Positions 1 to 5,094 of a stretch of DNA of 9,046 nt are shown here, piece by piece. A program made the translations under genes and the position numbers. How positions within the stretch are numbered: the stretch's first letter is position 1; every line of letters begins with the position of its first letter. The notes beneath the pieces are model-generated. The model ran no database searches, was not told the origin of the DNA, and saw only the letters and a program-made list of their open reading frames with translations. Origin of the DNA: Thermoleophilia bacterium (GTDB lineage Bacteria > Actinomycetota > Thermoleophilia > Gaiellales > Gaiellaceae); assembly GCA_013362295.1 (NCBI GenBank), contig JABFWJ010000403.1, positions 1-9,046 of the forward strand, written 5' to 3'.

Positions 1-348
1 GACGTCGCCGTGGTCATCCAGCGCCAGGTGCGCGCGACGCGCGCGGGCGTCGCCTTCTCGCGCGACCCGGTGACCGGCGACGACGACGTGCTGATCGAGT
101 GCGCCCTCGGCGGCGGCGAGGCCGTCGTCTCCGGCCTCGTGACGCCGGACCGCTACTGGGTCGGGAGCGAGCGTGTCCGCGCGCGCGCCGCGGGCGCCGT
201 ACGAACGCTGCGCGACGACGAGGCGCGGGTCGTCGCCGAGCTCGTCCGCCGGGCAGAGGCGGGCTTCGGCACTCCGGTCGACGTGGAGTTCTGCTTCGAC
301 AAGCGGCAGCTCTGGCTCGTCCAGTGCCGCCCGATCACGACGCTGTGA
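1..348 (+). CDS. PEP/pyruvate-binding ATP-grasp domain protein, C-terminal end (5' truncated)
   Basis: The reading frame is open from base 1 and ends at TGA 346-348, giving the last 115 residues of a longer protein that begins outside the window. The ATG at 10 is internal. The sequence matches the end of the PPDK_N (PEP/pyruvate-binding, ATP-grasp) domain of PEP synthase, pyruvate phosphate dikinase and rifampin phosphotransferase. Visible landmarks are a GVAFSRDPVTGD segment, an IECALGGGEAVVSG segment, a VEFCFD strand and the terminal QCRPITT, the classic end of this nucleotide-binding domain. In this family the domain uses ATP to phosphorylate a histidine on a mobile domain. Here the chain stops right after QCRPITTL, so the mobile domain must come from elsewhere. 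The next gene, whose GTG start overlaps this stop by 4 nt, supplies one. The family is sure; the substrate is unknown. Confidence 0.88.
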   Translation, partial: DVAVVIQRQVRATRAGVAFSRDPVTGDDDVLIECALGGGEAVVSGLVTPDRYWVGSERVRARAAGAVRTLRDDEARVVAELVRRAEAGFGTPVDVEFCFDKRQLWLVQCRPITTL

Positions 349-1808
349 TTGCGGAACCACGCACCTGGCTCCCGGATCCGTCGCACTACCCGGAGCAGAT
401 GACGCCGCTGTCGGCGACCGTCTGGTTCGAGGCGATGGGGGCGGGCCTGCACGACGCAGCGCGCGAGCTGCGCGCGCCGTTCGGCGGCTTCCGCACGCGG
501 CTCGAGCTCGGTTGGGCGTACGAAGGAGAGCTCGATCCGGAATGGGAGGCCGACCGCTCCGCTCTGGAGCGCGCCGCGCTCGAGCTTCCGCAGCGCTGGG
601 AAGCCGAGCTCCGCCCGCGCGTGCACGAGATCAACGCGGAGCTCGAGCGCATGCGGCCGGAGGCGCCGGCGCCGGCCGAAGCGGCGGCGCTGCTCGACCG
701 GCTCTGGAAGCTGGTGCAGGAAGAGTGGCGGCTCCACTTTCTCGTCGTCCTCCCCGCTCTCACCGCGGCCGAGCTGCTCCATGACTCGGTCGGCGGCGAC
801 GAGCCGTTCGCCGCGTACCGGCTGCTCGAAGGGATGGAGAACCCGGCGGACGACGCGGTCTGGGAGCTGGCGGACGCCGCGAGGCGCGAACGCGTCGACG
901 ACGTCCTGCAGGACTTCCAGCCGCCGGCGGCGCTACAGCGGCTGCGCGAGACGGCGCCCGGGCGCCGGTTCCTGCGCGAGCTCGACGCCTACCTCGCCCG
1001 GTACGGCGGGCGCTCGCGCTGGCACGAGCTGTCGCTGCCGCGCGAGGTGGAGCAGCCGGCGCTGACGCTGGACTCGGTGCGGCTTGCGCTCGAGGGCGGA
1101 GCTCGTCCGACCCGCGCCGAGCCGCCCGACGTTCCGGCGGAGCTGCGCGACCTCTACGAGCGCGCGCGGCGTGCGTACGCGCTGAAGGAGCTTCACACCT
1201 ACGACATCGACTACCCGGGTCTGCTCGCGACCCGTGATGCGCTGCGTGGGTTCGGCCGCCGGCTCGTCGCCGAAGGGCTGCTCGACGAGGTCGACGACGT
1301 CTGGATGCTCGAGCGCGAGGAGCTGCGGACGGCGCTCGTCGAGCCGCTCGAATTGCGCCCGATCGTCTCGAGTCGGCGGGACGAGCTCGAGCGCGGCCGT
1401 GCCGCAGGGCCGCAGTCGTACCTCGGCGAGCCGCCCGCCGAGCGCGAGCGGGACAGCGTCGTCGAGAAGTTCTACGGCTCGGCAGGGAGCGCGCTGAACG
1501 GTGCGGGCGCCTCACCCGGGGTCGCGGAGGGAATCGCGCGCGTCGTCGCAGGGTCGGCGGACTTCTCGCGCGTGCGCAACGGCGACATCCTCGTCGCGAC
1601 GACGACCACCCCGGCGTGGACGCCGCTGTTCCCGTCGCTCGGCGGGCTCGTGACCGAGACGGGCGGCATCCTCAGCCACGCGGCGGTCGTCGCACGCGAG
1701 TACCGGCTGCCCGCCGTCGTCGGGGCCGCGGGCGCGACCCGGGCGATCGCGGACGGCGCGCGCGTCCGCGTCGACGGCGCGGCCGGGATCGTCACGATCC
1801 TCGGTTGA
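345..1808 (+). CDS. PEP-utilizing enzyme, linker plus phosphohistidine mobile domain
   Basis: This 487-residue protein starts at GTG 345, which overlaps the upstream TGA (GTGA), suggesting translational coupling; no clear ribosome binding site precedes it. Residues 1-380 form a helix-rich, charged region resembling the middle domain of rifampin-phosphotransferase-like proteins, including an LLDEVDDVWML segment near 312-322. Residues 386-487 are the PEP-utilizer swivelling domain: GASPGVAEG at 388-396, then GGILSHAAVVARE at 440-452. His445 is the expected phosphoryl-carrying residue. There is no C-terminal PEP-binding TIM barrel, so it is not a complete PEP synthase or PPDK. Architecture and neighbour suggest it receives a phosphate from the ATP-grasp partner and transfers it to a small molecule, as the single-chain rifampin phosphotransferases do. 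The acceptor is unknown. Starting at the ATG at 399 would discard the WLPDPSHYPEQ segment, so GTG 345 is preferred. Confidence 0.85.
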   Translation: MIAEPRTWLPDPSHYPEQMTPLSATVWFEAMGAGLHDAARELRAPFGGFRTRLELGWAYEGELDPEWEADRSALERAALELPQRWEAELRPRVHEINAELERMRPEAPAPAEAAALLDRLWKLVQEEWRLHFLVVLPALTAAELLHDSVGGDEPFAAYRLLEGMENPADDAVWELADAARRERVDDVLQDFQPPAALQRLRETAPGRRFLRELDAYLARYGGRSRWHELSLPREVEQPALTLDSVRLALEGGARPTRAEPPDVPAELRDLYERARRAYALKELHTYDIDYPGLLATRDALRGFGRRLVAEGLLDEVDDVWMLEREELRTALVEPLELRPIVSSRRDELERGRAAGPQSYLGEPPAERERDSVVEKFYGSAGSALNGAGASPGVAEGIARVVAGSADFSRVRNGDILVATTTTPAWTPLFPSLGGLVTETGGILSHAAVVAREYRLPAVVGAAGATRAIADGARVRVDGAAGIVTILG

Positions 1809-1832
1809 CATATTCCCATATAGGTATATGAT
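1805..1832 (+). promoter_or_regulatory. Sigma-70-type promoter of the arsR-SRPBCC cassette, leaderless
   Basis: A consensus -35 box TTGACA lies at 1805-1810 and overlaps the stop codon of the upstream gene. A 16-nt spacer leads to the -10 box TATGAT at 1827-1832. The repressor ATG begins at 1839, six bases after the -10 box. Transcription should therefore start at or next to the A of the ATG, making a leaderless mRNA; no Shine-Dalgarno sequence is present. The strip is strikingly AT-rich against GC-rich surroundings. Start site and strength are inferred from the boxes. Confidence 0.8.
1809..1830 (+). promoter_or_regulatory. 22-bp near-palindromic operator, probable ArsR autorepression site
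   Basis: The sequence from C1809 to G1830 is an inverted repeat with 18 of 22 positions symmetrical: outer arms CATAT and ATATG, inner CC and GG, and a central ATAT. It overlaps the last two bases of the -35 box, fills the whole spacer and covers the first four bases of the -10 box. A dimer bound here would occlude RNA polymerase. Location and symmetry fit the winged-helix ArsR family repressor encoded immediately downstream. That this repressor is the ligand is inferred. Confidence 0.75.
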
Positions 1833-1838
1833 CCCGCC

Positions 1839-2192
1839 ATGGCACGGGCAGCGACGACGACGGACGCCTTCAACGCAGTGGCGGAGCCCCGGCGGCGGCA
1901 GATCCTCGACCTGCTCGCCGGCGGCGAGCGTCCGGTCAACGACCTCGTCCGGCTGCTCGGGCTCGCTCAGCCACAGGTGTCCAAGCATCTGCGGGTGCTC
2001 CGAGAAGTGGGGGCGGTCGACGTGCGTGACGAAGGACGGCGGCGGCTGTACCGGCTGAACGGCCGCGCACTCAAGCCCATCCACGACTGGGTCAAGAACT
2101 ACGAACGCTCATGGTCGGACCGCTTCGACCAGCTCGACGTCGTGTTGGAGGAACTCAGAGAGAAGGAGGAAGGAGATGGCAGTGGCAACTAG
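1839..2192 (+). CDS. ArsR-family winged-helix transcriptional repressor
   Basis: This 117-residue protein has the ArsR/SmtB winged-helix fold. Residues 12-28 (NAVAEPRRRQILDLLAG) form the typical first helix, 33-41 the first HTH helix, 44-58 the recognition helix (QPQVSKHLRVLREVG), and 63-73 the charged beta wing. The tail around 89-107 (ERSWSDRFDQLDVVLEEL) is characteristic of ArsR repressors paired with SRPBCC proteins. There is no cysteine in the protein, so the thiol metal site of arsenic or cadmium sensors (ELCVC motif) is absent, and metal sensing through cysteines is ruled out. It probably represses its own promoter through the palindrome just upstream. It overlaps the next gene by 17 nt. 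The family is sure; the inducer is unknown. Confidence 0.93.
   Translation: MARAATTTDAFNAVAEPRRRQILDLLAGGERPVNDLVRLLGLAQPQVSKHLRVLREVGAVDVRDEGRRRLYRLNGRALKPIHDWVKNYERSWSDRFDQLDVVLEELREKEEGDGSGN
2163..2169 (+). promoter_or_regulatory. Strong Shine-Dalgarno for the SRPBCC gene
   Basis: AAGGAGG lies inside the end of the arsR reading frame, six bases before the ATG at 2176. It fixes that start and lets the second gene be translated efficiently from a shared mRNA, whereas the first gene has no ribosome binding site. Confidence 0.85.
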
Positions 2193-2679
2193 CAGGACGG
2201 CGAAGGTGACGCTCCCCACCGACGAGCAGATCCTGATCACGCGGGAGTTCGACGCCCCCAGGCAGCTCGTGTACAGGGCGTGGACGACACCGGAGCTGGT
2301 CAAGCGCTGGTGGCACGCGAACCGCGGCGAGGTGACGGTCGCCGAGATCGACCTGCGGGTCGGCGGCAAATGGCGGTACGTGGCGGTCGCCGATGACGGT
2401 ACCGAGGTCGGCTTTCACGGCGAGTATCGAGAGATCGTCCCGAACGAGCGGCTCGTCTCGACCGAGATCTATGAGGGCCTCCCCGAAGGCGTCTCCGAAG
2501 AGGACGCCGCCACGCTGAACACCGCGACGTTCACGGAGGCGAACGGACGCACGATCGTCACGATTCTCGTGCAGGCCGGAAGCAAGATCTCACGCGACGC
2601 GATCATCGACTCCGGGATGGAGGCCGGGCTGCAGGACGCCCTCGACCTCGCGGAGCAGGTCGCGCGCTCGCTGCGCTGA
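2176..2679 (+). CDS. SRPBCC / AHSA1-like (START-like fold) domain protein
   Basis: This 167-residue protein belongs to the AHSA1 branch of the SRPBCC (Bet v1/START-like) superfamily, helix-grip proteins that hold hydrophobic ligands in a deep pocket. Hallmarks are the N-terminal strand ITREFDAPRQLVYRAWT (21-37) followed by the WW pair at 45-46, then VGGKWRY at 62-68, a GFHGEYREIVPNERLV segment at 79-94, and the C-terminal SGMEAG (146-151) at the start of the long helix that closes the pocket. No signal peptide or membrane segment is visible, so it should be cytoplasmic. Such genes are very commonly paired with ArsR repressors, as here, where the two overlap by 17 nt. The biochemical role is unknown. 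The name 'activator of Hsp90 ATPase' comes from a eukaryotic homologue and should not be read as function. Confidence 0.92.
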   Translation: MAVATSRTAKVTLPTDEQILITREFDAPRQLVYRAWTTPELVKRWWHANRGEVTVAEIDLRVGGKWRYVAVADDGTEVGFHGEYREIVPNERLVSTEIYEGLPEGVSEEDAATLNTATFTEANGRTIVTILVQAGSKISRDAIIDSGMEAGLQDALDLAEQVARSLR

Positions 2680-2700
2680 TTGACCGAAGACCGAAGGGCT

Positions 2701-2733
2701 GGAATCTGGTTCGGCTGCGCCGAATCAGATTCC
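2701..2733 (+). terminator. Hairpin 1, probable terminator of the arsR-SRPBCC operon
   Basis: The arm GGAATCTGGTTCGGC (2701-2715) pairs with GCCGAATCAGATTCC (2719-2733) around a TGC loop. All 15 positions pair in the + strand RNA if one G-U is allowed. It begins 21 bases after the SRPBCC stop codon. A short CCTTTT run follows at 2739-2744, which is weak as a classical U-tract, so efficient intrinsic termination is not certain. Confidence 0.6.
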
Positions 2734-2745
2734 ATGCTCCTTTTC

Positions 2746-2778
2746 CGAACCTGATTCGCCGAAGGCGAACCAGATTCG
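2746..2778 (-). terminator. Hairpin 2, possible terminator of the dehydrogenase operon
   Basis: A second 15-bp inverted repeat pairs CGAACCTGATTCGCC (2746-2760) with GGCGAACCAGATTCG (2764-2778) around a 3-nt loop. Two positions are A-C mismatches in + strand RNA but G-U wobbles in - strand RNA, so the structure is better formed in transcripts of the leftward operon, whose stop codon is at 2789-2791. No U-tract follows on that strand. A terminator, transcript-end stabiliser or repeat element are all possible. Confidence 0.45.
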
Positions 2779-2788
2779 AGCAGTTGCT

Positions 2789-3922
2789 CTAGAGCGCCGG
2801 ATCGAGGACGACCTTCATCGCGCCGTCTCGCTGCGCCAGCTCGAGCGCGCTCCGGGCGTCTTCGAGCGCCATCCGGTGCGTCACGATGCGCCCGAGCGGC
2901 AGACGGTCCCGATTGCGGGCGAGCAGCTCCATCGCCGGCGCATAGCCGCCCACCGTCTCGCCGCCAACGCCGACCACCGTCACGTTCGGCGTGCAGATGT
3001 CGCGGTTCGGGTTCACCTGCACGGGACCGAGATCGACGAACGCGCCCGCCTCGACGACGACGCCGCCGGGGCGCACCATACGCAGCGCGTTGACGAACGT
3101 CTGCGGCACCCCGCTGCAGTCGTGCACGACATCCGCGCCGCGCACCGTGTACTCGCGCACGCGCGCGGCGAGCTCGTCGTCGTCGAGCTCGCCGGCGTTC
3201 AGCGTCAGCGTCGCGCCGAGCGCGCCCGCGGTCTCCAGCCGCGACGGGAGCACGTCGATCGCGATCAACTTCCCGCAGCCGAGCAGCCTCGACTTGATCA
3301 GATGACAGAGGCCGAGCGGCCCGACGCCGTAGACGACCACGCTCTCGCCGAAGTCGACGCCGCCCACACGACGCGCCGTCTCGACGCCGTGCGTGACCGC
3401 CATCACCTCGGTCAGCACCGCAAGCTCGTCGGGCAGCTCGTCTGGAACGCGAAACACCGGCGTTCCCGGCAGCAGGTACATCAGCTCCGACCAACCGCCG
3501 AACAGCGACGGCGCGCGGGCGACGTTCAACGAGTTCCCGTAGTCCTCCAGCCGCTCGCACAGATAGTACGGCTGGTCGTTGACGCAGTACCAGCATGCGC
3601 CGCACGGCACGTTGGCGGCGGGCACGATCCTGTCCCCCGCTCGCAGCGGTCTGCCGTCGTCGGCGAGCACCTCGCCGCCGGTCGACTCGACGACGCCGAT
3701 GTTCTCGTGCCCGCAGATCAGCGGGTACTCGAGGCGCCGTTCGTTCGGCGTGCCCGCGTACTGGATCGTCTCGCCGCGGAACGTGTGCTTGTCCGTACCG
3801 CAGATGCCCGACAGACGGACCCTCATCAGGACGGCGCCGGGCTCCGGCTCGGGGCGCGCGAACGTGCGCACCTCGAGCTCGCCCGGCGCGGTCATCACCG
3901 CCGCGCGGACGTCGTCGGTCAC
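2789..3922 (-). CDS. Zinc-dependent medium-chain dehydrogenase (alcohol/polyol dehydrogenase-like)
   Basis: This 377-residue protein is a zinc-containing MDR dehydrogenase, oxidising an alcohol or polyol to a carbonyl with NAD(P)+. Catalytic zinc ligands are Cys41 (GICGTDKH) and His72-Glu73 (CGHENIG). A structural zinc lobe has Cys107, Cys110, Cys113 and Cys122. The Rossmann motif GVGPLG is at 199-204, and Asp223 (AIDVLPSR) ends the second strand, which favours NAD over NADP. A threonine- or sorbitol-dehydrogenase-like role is possible; the substrate cannot be assigned. The start is GTG 3922, whose GTGA overlaps the TGA of the upstream oxidoreductase, so the two are co-transcribed and probably translationally coupled. 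The open frame upstream of this start is an antisense extension of that gene and is not used. The C-terminus (MKVVLDPAL) is normal, so the gene is complete. Confidence 0.92.
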   Translation of the reverse strand: MTDDVRAAVMTAPGELEVRTFARPEPEPGAVLMRVRLSGICGTDKHTFRGETIQYAGTPNERRLEYPLICGHENIGVVESTGGEVLADDGRPLRAGDRIVPAANVPCGACWYCVNDQPYYLCERLEDYGNSLNVARAPSLFGGWSELMYLLPGTPVFRVPDELPDELAVLTEVMAVTHGVETARRVGGVDFGESVVVYGVGPLGLCHLIKSRLLGCGKLIAIDVLPSRLETAGALGATLTLNAGELDDDELAARVREYTVRGADVVHDCSGVPQTFVNALRMVRPGGVVVEAGAFVDLGPVQVNPNRDICTPNVTVVGVGGETVGGYAPAMELLARNRDRLPLGRIVTHRMALEDARSALELAQRDGAMKVVLDPAL

Positions 3923-5028
3923 GCCGTCACCTCGGCGACGCGCACCCAGCGGCGGTCTGCGGCGGCGCGTTCCATCGCCTCGCACACCGCCTGTACGCGC
4001 GCGCCCTGTGCGAGATCCGGCTCCCAGGGCCCGTCGGGCCAGCGCTCGAGCAGGTCGGCCGCCTGGTTGACGAAGCTCGTCCCGTAGCCGACGCCCTGCC
4101 CGATCGGCCACCAGTCGGCCGCGTACGGGTGCGCGGGATGCTCGGCGCGGATCCGGCGCATCCCGTACAGGCGTCCGTCGTCGCCCGCTTCGCCGAACCA
4201 GAGCTCGTTGAGTCGCGGGTACTCGAACCGGAGCGTCCCGCGGGTGCCGTTGACCTCCACGAAGAAATCGCACGGCCGGCGTGCGCAGACGCGCGCGAGC
4301 TCGAACGTCCCCCGCGCGCCACCGGCGAAGCGTACGAGGCAGGCGGAGGCCTCGTCGACGTCGACGGCGCGCCCGCTGCGCCTGCGCGTGAACGTCTCCG
4401 ACTGCGCGGCGACCTCGTCGATCTCGCCGACGATCCACAGCGCGAGGTCGATCAGGTGCGCGCCGAGATCCGCGATCGTCGACGCTCCGAGCCGCCGGTC
4501 GAACCGCCAGTCGAAGGGAATCTGCGCGTCGAGAAACTCATCCGAGAGCCACACGGCGCGCCAGAGCAGCACGTCGCCGATCGCGCCCTCGGCGACCATC
4601 TGCGCGAGCAGCGCCGGCGCCGGGAGCTTGCGGTAGTTGAACCCGATCGCATTCGGCACGCCCGCCGCCTGCGCGCTCTCGGCGGCGCGCTGCGCGGACG
4701 CGTAGTCAGCGGCGAGCGGCTTCTCGCACAGCACCGCCTTGCCCGCGGCCGCGGCTGCCTCCACGATCTCGGCGTGCGTGCCCGGCGGCGTGCAGACGTC
4801 GACGATGTCGACATCCGGTCGCGCGACGAGCGCGCGCCAGTCCGTCGTCCACTCGTCGACGCCGTAGCGCCCCGCCGCGCGGGCCACCGCGTCGGCGTCG
4901 CGGCCGCTGATCGCACGCAGGCGTGGGGCCACGGCGAGCTCGCGGACCCGCGGCGCGAGCGTGTAGCCGTAGGCGTGCGCGCGGCCCATCATCCCGTAGC
5001 CGACGATCCCGATGCCGACCTCGTCCAC
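3919..5028 (-). CDS. Gfo/Idh/MocA family NAD(P)-dependent oxidoreductase
   Basis: This 369-residue protein has the two-domain Gfo/Idh/MocA layout and the usual family length. The N-terminal Rossmann fold has GYGMMG at 10-15, a VDVCTPPGTH segment at 76-85 and the hallmark CEKPLA at 101-106, whose Lys103 is the family's catalytic lysine. The C-terminal alpha/beta domain begins with IGFNYR (128-133) and carries Asp187, His191 and Asp194 (DLGAHLID), matching the substrate-binding Asp/His of inositol-dehydrogenase relatives. Members oxidise or reduce sugar, inositol and sugar-acid hydroxyls. It is the first gene of a leftward pair with the MDR dehydrogenase and is divergent from an isomerase-like gene, a frequent arrangement in carbohydrate catabolism. 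It starts at GTG 5028 without a Shine-Dalgarno but with a TAGGGT box six bases upstream. The substrate is unknown. Confidence 0.93.
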   Translation of the reverse strand: MDEVGIGIVGYGMMGRAHAYGYTLAPRVRELAVAPRLRAISGRDADAVARAAGRYGVDEWTTDWRALVARPDVDIVDVCTPPGTHAEIVEAAAAAGKAVLCEKPLAADYASAQRAAESAQAAGVPNAIGFNYRKLPAPALLAQMVAEGAIGDVLLWRAVWLSDEFLDAQIPFDWRFDRRLGASTIADLGAHLIDLALWIVGEIDEVAAQSETFTRRRSGRAVDVDEASACLVRFAGGARGTFELARVCARRPCDFFVEVNGTRGTLRFEYPRLNELWFGEAGDDGRLYGMRRIRAEHPAHPYAADWWPIGQGVGYGTSFVNQAADLLERWPDGPWEPDLAQGARVQAVCEAMERAAADRRWVRVAEVTA

Positions 5029-5034
5029 GGGGCG

Positions 5035-5040
5035 ACCCTA
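5035..5040 (-). promoter_or_regulatory. Candidate -10 box for a leaderless oxidoreductase mRNA
   Basis: Read on the - strand, TAGGGT (TANNNT pattern) lies six bases before the GTG at 5028, the spacing that places transcription start at the start codon. No Shine-Dalgarno precedes that GTG, which fits leaderless translation. I see no convincing -35 box, so this rests on the -10 and spacing alone. Confidence 0.45.
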
Positions 5041-5048
5041 TCGCTCAC

Positions 5049-5077
5049 TAGATAAGCAGTCGGCAGCGCGGTACGCT
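5049..5077 (+). promoter_or_regulatory. Weak candidate promoter of the rightward four-gene operon
   Basis: TAGATA at 5049-5054 matches 4 of 6 bases of the -35 consensus and is 17 bases from TACGCT (5072-5077), a TANNNT -10 box. Start would fall near 5084, just at the ribosome binding site. A promoter somewhere in 5029-5094 is needed, because the flanking genes diverge; these exact boxes are tentative. Confidence 0.3.
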
Positions 5078-5082
5078 CGCGC

Positions 5083-5088
5083 GAGGAG
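5083..5088 (+). promoter_or_regulatory. Ribosome binding site for the isomerase-like gene
   Basis: GAGGAG lies six bases before the GTG at 5095 and supports that GTG as the start, giving a protein that begins directly with the first TIM-barrel strand (RLAIVTEAF). Confidence 0.7.
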
Positions 5089-5094
5089 ACCGGC

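Larger units (their letters stand above)
2701..2778. repeat. Paired hairpin repeat, four variants of one 15-bp unit
   Basis: The four arms of the two hairpins are variants of one unit, roughly SGAATCTGRTTCGSC, in alternating orientation: GGAATCTGGTTCGGC, GGAATCTGATTCGGC, CGAACCTGATTCGCC and CGAATCTGGTTCGCC, the second and fourth read on the opposite strand. The GAATC-A-GATTC core of one copy is itself a perfect palindrome. Two adjacent copies of GACCGAA lie just upstream, at 2682-2695. The strip holds no supportable gene. Such structure suits either a bidirectional terminator or a REP-like extragenic repeat. Confidence 0.6.

Noticed and set aside
99..344. In-frame upstream extension of the phosphohistidine-domain gene
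   Set aside because: It overlaps the conserved ATP-grasp sequence in another frame and encodes an arginine-rich, low-complexity peptide typical of GC-rich shadow frames. The GTG at 345 is the first start after the upstream domain ends.
2786..2795. Perfect 10-bp palindrome GCTCTAGAGC over the dehydrogenase stop codon
   Set aside because: It is short, lies within the end of the gene and has no spacing to a promoter. Chance symmetry is sufficient.
2469..3605. Open frame of 378 codons on the - strand
   Set aside because: It lies in the wrong frame of the dehydrogenase gene, reads antisense through the SRPBCC gene and hairpins, and gives a low-complexity Arg/Ala product.
3923..4438. N-terminal extension of the MDR dehydrogenase
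   Set aside because: The frame is open only because it runs through the oxidoreductase gene in another frame. The dehydrogenase fold begins at DVRAAVMTAPG, just after the GTG at 3922.
3595..5055. Open frame of 486 codons on the + strand
   Set aside because: It is antisense to the Gfo/Idh/MocA and dehydrogenase genes, whose conserved motifs are unambiguous. The translation is rich in Arg and Ala without recognisable domains.
5076..5085. Perfect palindrome CTCGCGCGAG upstream of the isomerase gene as an operator
   Set aside because: CG-rich palindromes of this length recur often in such GC-rich DNA, and this one overlaps the ribosome binding site. Nothing else marks it as a binding site.
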